Program-made: the position numbers and the translations under genes
Assembly (NCBI RefSeq): GCF_005080685.1
Contig: NZ_CP039371.1
Location: forward strand, 1,674,001 to 1,738,000
Direction of reading: 5' to 3'
DNA from: Pseudomonas putida
GTDB taxonomy: Bacteria; Pseudomonadota; Gammaproteobacteria; Pseudomonadales; Pseudomonadaceae
DNA length: 64,000 nucleotides
Part shown: piece after piece, positions 38,911 through 44,556 of the stretch
Numbering within the stretch: position 1 is the first letter of the stretch
How the letters are laid out: each line of letters starts with the position of its first letter
Notes under the pieces: model-generated
What the model was told of the DNA's origin: nothing
The model's input: the letters and a program-made list of their open reading frames with translations, nothing else
The model's database searches: none

Positions 38911-39636
38911 TCATGGACCGATCGACAGTGCCTTTTGCACCACCGGCGTGGCTACGCCGTAGTCATTGATGGTGGTGAAGGTCAGTTGCAATCCGTTGAC
39001 AGATTCGATGCGGGTGAGGTCATAAGCTTGCTGGCCGAAGGGCGGCGCCATGGCCATGGCCTGGATTGCTTCGGTCTGGCCGGCAGCGCTGACTTCCAGG
39101 CGGCCGAAGGTGTAGTAGAACGGCGTCGGGTTATCCACGATCAGCTGCATACGCCCGGCGCTATGGCGCACGGACCATTTCAGATCGGCGGCGCGGTCGG
39201 CCGGCCGGTCTTTCAGTTGGCTAGGGCGGTAGAAAAGCTTGATGCGGGTACGCAATGCGACATTGAGTACGTTCTCATCCTCAGGGCTGGTTTCGGGAAT
39301 TTCCTGCACATTGAAATAGAACAGCGTCTCCCTGTCTTCGGGCAGATGGTTGGGCAAGCGGCTGATCTGCACCATCTGCTCCTTGTCAGGGTCCAGCCGA
39401 AACAGCCCCGGTGACGTGGCCAGGGGCACAGGAGTGTCCGTGTCGTCCTTTGCAGTGTTGCTCCAGGTCTGCACTGCATAGGGGCGCGGGCTAGGGTTGG
39501 CGATGACGACTGACGTGCTGCGTTTGTCACTGTCGAACACGACCCGTGTGGTATTGACGGTCAAGGCTGCCTGTACGGGTGACAGGGTGCATGCAAGGCA
39601 GGCACCCAAGGCAAGGCGGCGCAAATGGGTAGTCAT
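38911..39636 (-). CDS. Periplasmic fimbrial chaperone (PapD family)
   Basis: A 241-aa protein with a signal peptide (MTTHLRRLALGACLACTLSP, cleavage near VQA-AL). The two Ig-like domains of PapD proteins are visible: strand A1/B1 ALTVNTTRVVFDSDKRSTSV with the basic residue that anchors the subunit C-terminus, the family motif LFYFNVQEIPETSP, and LRTRIKLFYRPSQL with the second anchoring basic residue. It carries subunits from the inner membrane to the usher. It lies between the two pilin genes, 63 bp downstream of the first and 116 bp upstream of the second. Confidence 0.95.
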   Translation of the reverse strand: MTTHLRRLALGACLACTLSPVQAALTVNTTRVVFDSDKRSTSVVIANPSPRPYAVQTWSNTAKDDTDTPVPLATSPGLFRLDPDKEQMVQISRLPNHLPEDRETLFYFNVQEIPETSPEDENVLNVALRTRIKLFYRPSQLKDRPADRAADLKWSVRHSAGRMQLIVDNPTPFYYTFGRLEVSAAGQTEAIQAMAMAPPFGQQAYDLTRIESVNGLQLTFTTINDYGVATPVVQKALSIGP

Positions 39637-39666
39637 CTGGCGTTACCTTCAGAAAAGGATGGGCAA

Positions 39667-39692
39667 CTCCAGGCCCGGTAGTGTGCCTGGAG
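39667..39692 (-). promoter_or_regulatory. Intercistronic hairpin between pilin and chaperone genes
   Basis: CTCCAGGC-N10-GCCTGGAG, an 8-bp perfect stem without a T run, directly after the first pilin stop. In fimbrial operons such hairpins often protect or partly terminate the pilin mRNA so that pilin is made in excess over the chaperone. That role is inferred here. Confidence 0.5.
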
Positions 39693-39699
39693 AAAATTG

Positions 39700-40239
39700 T
39701 CATGGAATATCGACAAAGAACTGCACATCGGTATTGGCGCGGCCTGCCGTTACGCCTGCTCCAGTGGATACATAGGCGGCGGAGAAGATCATGGTGGTAG
39801 GGTTGGTAGCGTCCAGCGGGTAGTCCTTGGAAGCCGTACCATTGGTTATTGGCGTACCAGCATTGTCCTTGATGATCAAGGCCAGGTCAGCGGCGCCACC
39901 TGGCTCTAACGCGTAGAGTGCATTGCCTGCGCCTGCTCCACCGTAGGCACCGGTGAAGGTTACGTTGGCATTGCTGCCAGGGGCCACGACACAGCCGGCA
40001 CCTGGGGTAACCCGCATGCCGAAGGCACGGGAAGCAGCTTCGTCGCCAACGTTTACGAACTGCGAAGCACTGACGTTGCCCATGTTGATGCGCGCCACCG
40101 GCAGCCCGCTTGCAGGGTCGATGATCTCGATCGGGCAGGTGCCGGCGTGCACCTGGCCGTAGAAGTTGATCGAGCCGGTGTTGGCGAAGGCTGTAGTGCT
40201 GGCGAGGCCGAGACCGAGTGCGATGAGGATCTTTTTCAT
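39700..40239 (-). CDS. Fimbrial major subunit (pilin), first copy
   Basis: A 179-aa pilin, MKKILIALGLGLASTTAFAN with cleavage near AFA-NTG. The mature chain has TGSINFYGQVHAGTCPIEII, the disulfide partner in GAGCVVAPGSNANVTFTG, and ends DVQFFVDIP. As first gene of the minus-strand operon it is the probable shaft subunit. The start is fixed by the typical MKK signal start and an AGTTCTC-ATG context. Upstream (40240-40556) is a non-coding region of about 320 bp shared with the divergent gene at 40557 that contains lux-box-like site 4. Confidence 0.94.
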   Translation of the reverse strand: MKKILIALGLGLASTTAFANTGSINFYGQVHAGTCPIEIIDPASGLPVARINMGNVSASQFVNVGDEAASRAFGMRVTPGAGCVVAPGSNANVTFTGAYGGAGAGNALYALEPGGAADLALIIKDNAGTPITNGTASKDYPLDATNPTTMIFSAAYVSTGAGVTAGRANTDVQFFVDIP

Positions 40240-40474
40240 GAGAACTCCAAGCTGAAGTGGTTGCGGGCACTGTGTATGTCCGCCAATGCCTGCAGCAAGC
40301 GTTGTAGCGGGGGGCGGCAGGAGGTGGCTAAGTTAGTCATCGGATGTAATTCAGTCTGTAGGATTAATCTGAAGGGGCGCCAAGGAAGTACTGCGGCTTG
40401 GCGCTCCTCATGCTTAGTCAGTGCGTTCATGAGAACGGCGATTCTCGGGAAGATTGGAGGTGCTCAGTGCGGCG

Positions 40475-40500
40475 GTCAACTGGTAGTTTTATCAGTTGAC
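40475..40500. promoter_or_regulatory. Lux-box-like operator 4, with overlapping -35
   Basis: GTCAACTG-N10-CAGTTGAC, a 26-bp element with perfect 8-bp half-sites and the CTG-N10-CAG core. It ends 56 bp before the ATG at 40557, nearly the same distance as site 3 has to its gene. TTGACC (40496-40501) inside the right half can act as -35, with CTAATT about 18 bp further as -10. The rest of the 40240-40556 gap shows no gene. Confidence 0.6.
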
Positions 40501-40556
40501 CTCATTGATTATCCTGTCCCTAATTGGATCTCGATGCTTAATACCGGGAGCAGACT

Positions 40557-42050
40557 ATGAGCGCGGGGAAATTTGATAGACCAGATTCTGACGATGATGA
40601 TGCTGTGATGGTATCGCTATGGGGCAAGGCTGCGTTCATTAACTCCCTCTGGGCATTGCGATCCCCTTCGCCTCACACCATACACGACACTAGGGAACTG
40701 ATCCACGGCGTATGGGAGACGACATTGACTCGCTTTGGCGAAGTCGAGTTGACCAGGGGGCAGAATGTTCTTCAGGTATCGCTATACCGTCGTGATGAGA
40801 CGGTAATACGTGTATCGCAGCGTAGCGGTATCGACGCGAAGCAGATCATCAAGGTCGATGGTATCAATCCACTCACAGGTCAACTCTGTATCCTCATGAG
40901 CGCCGAAAAAAGTTGGATCACTTATGACAAATCGAGTGCTGGAGCGCTCAGCGTGGAGTGGAAGGACCAGGCCGCATACATTCTCTGGAATCCTTTCCCC
41001 TTAGAACCTCCGGAGAGGTATCAAACTTACTTCGAAGGGTTGAAGAAGATCACTGTAGGCTCTGTTGATAGTGAGGCAAATCCCTCTCTAGAAAAACTCT
41101 ACATCGTTGAACGATTCTCCGGGGGGCAGCTGGTTTTTATGATAAGCGAGCGACCTCTGGCATCCGCTACCGTTGCCCTCTGTTCGCAAGAAAACAGTGA
41201 CGATCAGCCGCTTGCCAACAATGCCTTGGTGGCTTTATTCCGTTCGAGCAAATTTCCTGAAGCGGCCGCTGGGAGAGAACCGGCGGAGGCCAGATGGCTT
41301 TATCAACTAGTCGCGCCCCGTGGGTCGATGAAGGTGGTCGGAGGGGAAAAAGATGCAGGGGGGTGGCTTACCGAATACGGCAAGGATTCTAAGAGGCGTG
41401 CAGGCGTTTCGCCGCGCACCGCGAACCAAAACATCCAGACACTTTCTCCTCATGCTCGAATTGTTCAGGCCGGTGATGAGCCACAGCGCCTGGAGTTCGT
41501 AGCCACACCGCTAAGCAGTGCGAATTGGACCCTGACAGGCGCAAAGCGGGGGAAGCTGGAAAGTGATAGCGACGGGTACTTCTATGTCCCTCCTATAAGC
41601 CTCTCTCCGGCAGCGGTATTCGATGAGTCAGTAGAGTCGTTGATCCCCGCTGCCTATCGATCCAGTTTCAGCGGCCTGCCTGTAGTCACTGATGTCGTGC
41701 AGGTTGCCAACGCTACACAAACCGCCATGTCGACCTTCGTTACCACTGTCATACCGCCCACACACTTCTTCAGGTTTGGCATCCACCCGGATGGATTGGA
41801 GCTGAAGCTGTGGTGGGTGACCAGAACAGGTGAGCGTCAGGTCCCGGCTGAGCGGGTGAAGTGGCATGTGCTGTCGGGTAACGGCATGGTCTCTGCGCAG
41901 GGCCTGTTCGTACCCGCTACGCAGGCCCCGAGTTCCGTCACGATTGTGATGGCAGAAGATTTGTCAGATGACTCCGTGTGGCTCTACGGGATTGTCATCG
42001 TTCCTTTACCGTTGATTGCGGTGGATGACGTGATGCGCCTGCTGGAGTGA
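40557..42050 (+). CDS. Protein of unknown function sharing the C-terminal module of the P47-like protein
   Basis: A 497-aa protein without signal peptide. The C-terminal 100 residues (LWWVTRTGERQVPAERVKWH, then VLSGNGMVSAQGLFVPATQA and WLYGIVIVPLPLIAVDDVMR) match the end of the 28870 protein (RLNRNGEVTDV...WTLLKGDGAFENGVYTPKEG...FDYIILPVPFVSVKRYADML). They thus share a beta-sandwich module. The N-terminal 250 residues are not recognisable and lack the GWD start. It is likely part of the same system, encoded separately and driven from lux-box-like site 4. Confidence 0.72.
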   Translation: MSAGKFDRPDSDDDDAVMVSLWGKAAFINSLWALRSPSPHTIHDTRELIHGVWETTLTRFGEVELTRGQNVLQVSLYRRDETVIRVSQRSGIDAKQIIKVDGINPLTGQLCILMSAEKSWITYDKSSAGALSVEWKDQAAYILWNPFPLEPPERYQTYFEGLKKITVGSVDSEANPSLEKLYIVERFSGGQLVFMISERPLASATVALCSQENSDDQPLANNALVALFRSSKFPEAAAGREPAEARWLYQLVAPRGSMKVVGGEKDAGGWLTEYGKDSKRRAGVSPRTANQNIQTLSPHARIVQAGDEPQRLEFVATPLSSANWTLTGAKRGKLESDSDGYFYVPPISLSPAAVFDESVESLIPAAYRSSFSGLPVVTDVVQVANATQTAMSTFVTTVIPPTHFFRFGIHPDGLELKLWWVTRTGERQVPAERVKWHVLSGNGMVSAQGLFVPATQAPSSVTIVMAEDLSDDSVWLYGIVIVPLPLIAVDDVMRLLE

Positions 42051-42092
42051 GCGAGCACCGACTCGGCCTGCATGCCGAGGGCGAGGCAGGTA

Positions 42093-42503
42093 TCAGTGCT
42101 GGTTACGTTGTTGCGCGCTAGTCAACAGTTGCTTCTCCTGGTTCCAGTCGAAGGGGGCGTCGTTCTGCTCAGCCGCAAAACGGCGCTCCTCCAGCTCCTG
42201 GTACAGGTCCAACTCGTCATCAGGCATGAAGTGCAGGCAATCGCCGCCGAAGAACCACAACAGATCGCGGGGCACCAGGTGGGCGATCTGCGGATAGCGC
42301 TGGATCACCTGGCAGATCAGGTCCTGGCCCAGGTACTGGCTCTCCAGCGGGTCCTGAGGCAGCAAGGTCAGCAGTTCGTCGAAGCGCTCGAGGAACAGGG
42401 CATGGCTTTCTTCCGGCACTTGCTCCGCGTCTGCGAGTGCCGCGAGTATGCTCCGCAGGTGGTGGAGAAGTTGCAGGTGATAGTCCAGGTTGGGGGTAGC
42501 CAT
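42093..42503 (-). CDS. PA2817-family protein of unknown function
   Basis: A 136-aa acidic, helical, cytoplasmic protein (MATPNLDYHLQLLHHLRSIL ... LVPRDLLWFFGGDCLHFMPDDELDLYQELEERR). I place it by recall of the small conserved Pseudomonas protein encoded close to fadE. The ATG at 42503 gives that protein's length; a longer reading to 42590 adds proline-rich residues without a start signal. In the ancestral order it would sit near fadE; here the two orphan Rhs tips lie between them. Function unknown. Confidence 0.7.
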   Translation of the reverse strand: MATPNLDYHLQLLHHLRSILAALADAEQVPEESHALFLERFDELLTLLPQDPLESQYLGQDLICQVIQRYPQIAHLVPRDLLWFFGGDCLHFMPDDELDLYQELEERRFAAEQNDAPFDWNQEKQLLTSAQQRNQH

Positions 42504-42686
42504 GGTAATCCTCGAGGTCTTTGAAGCAGGCGGAGTATACGCCGGTCGCACGAAATCAGGGAGTGGTGGCTGGGAAGGCGTGTCTGGCAAGTCGATGGTG
42601 GGGCATCAAGCCCTTGCTGCAGTGCTGCTAGCCAACCGCTCTATGCGGCCCTCTAGCCTCAATGTGAGTACGCTGAATGTGGCAGG

Positions 42687-43439
42687 TCAAAAATGGAACC
42701 AGCTAAGGCGATCGACGTCTAGCCTGGCGCGGATCGCAGCGACATCGGCACGGATGCGTATCATGGCGGCGTGGTATTGCTGAAATAGTTCGGTGCCAGG
42801 TGCGACGTAGCGAATATTCTCTATGAATCTTTGTTCATGTCGATAAGCGGTTTCAAGCCGCTCGTACAATTGTGACGCTTGCACGGGCGTGACGGGTGCT
42901 TGCGCTGGCTGCTCTTGCGGGGAGTTTGCATTGATCGGGTTGGCCAACGGATTCCGGTTGCCAGATTGATGAATGGCCTCGCGAGGAGGGGGAGCCAAGG
43001 CCTCTTGCTGTCGGGCGAGGGGAGGGCCAAACCTCTGGGGGACGGTTTGCGGTTGATTACGCTGAGCCAGTCGGGCGCGCAATGCATCTACTCGCTGTTG
43101 AGCGGGCTGCCGTCGACGTGCCTGTTCACGTAATCTATTCGCTGTTACACGGTTATGGCTGAAGTCTAGATGGCCGGTGGGATCAGCCCGATTGACCGGA
43201 TCGCCCGCACAATAGCAATAGCTATTCAACCCGCCCTCGCCAAATGGAGACCAACTATCTGGCGCACCGAACCGCTGAAGTGCAGGGAGGTAAAGCCGAT
43301 AACCATTGCCAAGGTGATAACAACCTGAAAATAAATCTTCCTGTTCGCCATTGAAGCCAAGTAGCGTTCTTTGGTTGTGACTGCCTTGGCTGTAACCGTA
43401 GGGTGTATAGGCCTGATCCATTATCCTTGAGGCCTGCAT
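42687..43439 (-). CDS. Orphan Rhs core-plus-tip protein 2
   Basis: A 250-aa protein that begins inside the Rhs core: YTPYGYSQGSHNQRTLLGFN, GEQEDLFSGCYHLGNGYRLY, LQRFGAPDSWSPFGEGGLNS and YCYCAGDPVNRADPTGHLDF. It thus has the core and the (D/T)PxGH end but none of the YD-repeat shell. The 150-residue C-terminus is Gln/Arg/Pro-rich and ends in a helical segment (LYERLETAYRHEQRFIENIR, AAMIRIRADVAAIRARLDVD). No toxin family is recognisable. It lies 15 bp after tip 1 in the same transcript. Confidence 0.8.
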   Translation of the reverse strand: MQASRIMDQAYTPYGYSQGSHNQRTLLGFNGEQEDLFSGCYHLGNGYRLYLPALQRFGAPDSWSPFGEGGLNSYCYCAGDPVNRADPTGHLDFSHNRVTANRLREQARRRQPAQQRVDALRARLAQRNQPQTVPQRFGPPLARQQEALAPPPREAIHQSGNRNPLANPINANSPQEQPAQAPVTPVQASQLYERLETAYRHEQRFIENIRYVAPGTELFQQYHAAMIRIRADVAAIRARLDVDRLSWFHF

Positions 43440-43454
43440 GTCGTTTCGCCTTCT

Positions 43455-44384
43455 TCAGTTATTTTTAAGGTAATTATTTAATGCTGCAAGACCAGCTGCG
43501 TAACGTTGCGCCAGGTTAACCAACTCAGCCTCTCGGATTGCCTTGATACCTTTAGAGAAATCCATGCCTTTGTGATCCAAGTGCGCGGCAGCGCGATAGA
43601 AATTTTGTTGCTGTGTACGTACCGCTTCCACAAGTTGAGCGTGCTGGTGATAGAACTGTTTTCTTTGAAGATAGACACTTTTCCCGAAATGCTCGGCGCT
43701 TGGCTTTGCAGCAGGCTCGGCGCTTGACTTTAAAATCGGCTGCCCGGGCACATAGGGCTGGCGATTGGTCCGTCTTGTCAATTGCAGTGTTTCTTGCGGT
43801 GACTCATAGGCGTGTACTACGGCGGCTAGGCTTCGTTTAACGAGAGGTTGTTCTTTCTTGGCCAGGCGGCTTCGCGGGGACGCAACGGAAGGTCTGGAGG
43901 CATTGCGCGATGGAGGCGTGAACGCGTTCCGAGCGGCCTGAAGCTGGATTGCGCTGATATGGCCTGAGGGGTCAGCGTTATTGATCGGGTCGCCTAGGCA
44001 GTAAGCGTAACTATTTATTCCAGCCTCACCGAACGGGCTGAGACTGTCGGGCGCTTGAAAACGCATCAGGGCTGGGTTGTAGGCGCGATAGCCTTGGCCT
44101 AGCAAATAGTATTCTGTGCTTGGTTCACGCCGCTCCCCGTTGAAGCCAAGTTTGGTTAGGCTGCGCTGTCTGATGTCATATCCGTAAGCGGTATACCCAT
44201 GAGGGCCCCCTCCTGGGTATTGCTGGACTGAGCCTTGGCCGTCGGCAATATAGAGACGTGTCTCGGCGGTATTTTGCAGTTCTGCAAGGGGCTGGGTAAT
44301 TGCGCGAAACAATACCCAGCTTCTTGACCCTTCAACCTCGAGCTTTACCGCGTTTTGGTGATAAAAAAGCATGCGCCTGTTCAT
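43455..44384 (-). CDS. Orphan Rhs core-plus-tip protein 1
   Basis: A 309-aa protein, MNRRMLFYHQNAVKLEVEGS, whose first 150 residues are the Rhs segment that normally follows the last YD repeat: LYIADGQGSVQQYPGGG, YTAYGYDIRQRSLTKLGFNG, YYLLGQGYRAYNPALMRFQA and CLGDPINNADPSGHISA. The start matches exactly the point where the body protein at 34249-38166 stops. The C-terminal 165 residues are basic and helical (YLQRKQFYHQHAQLVEAVRT and KAIREAELVNLAQRYAAGLA) without a known fold. A lux-box-like site lies 77 bp upstream of the start. Confidence 0.85.
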   Translation of the reverse strand: MNRRMLFYHQNAVKLEVEGSRSWVLFRAITQPLAELQNTAETRLYIADGQGSVQQYPGGGPHGYTAYGYDIRQRSLTKLGFNGERREPSTEYYLLGQGYRAYNPALMRFQAPDSLSPFGEAGINSYAYCLGDPINNADPSGHISAIQLQAARNAFTPPSRNASRPSVASPRSRLAKKEQPLVKRSLAAVVHAYESPQETLQLTRRTNRQPYVPGQPILKSSAEPAAKPSAEHFGKSVYLQRKQFYHQHAQLVEAVRTQQQNFYRAAAHLDHKGMDFSKGIKAIREAELVNLAQRYAAGLAALNNYLKNN

Positions 44385-44460
44385 AGTCTATGGCCTCGCT
44401 ACGAGCCTGGGACGGTCTTTGCATTCCTCTTTCAGCTTGGTGGTTTGCGCAGCGGCGCTC

Positions 44461-44480
44461 AACTGGCAAAAATGACAGTT
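44461..44480. promoter_or_regulatory. Lux-box-like operator 5
   Basis: AACTG-GCAAAAATGA-CAGTT, 20 bp with perfect half-sites, the same half-site as in operator 4. It lies 77 bp upstream of the orphan tip operon and 77 bp beyond the end of fadE. Confidence 0.55.
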
Positions 44481-44556
44481 TCCTCGTGCTGTACAGGGTG
44501 GGATGGATGGGCAACGGCGTCTCAAGCTCGCCAGCGTTGGCCATATCCCTTGCGGT

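Noticed and set aside
42062..42079. Hairpin CTCGGC-CTGCAT-GCCGAG as terminator of the 40557 gene
   Set aside because: The stem is only 6 bp and no T run follows; termination here is possible but not supported enough to list.
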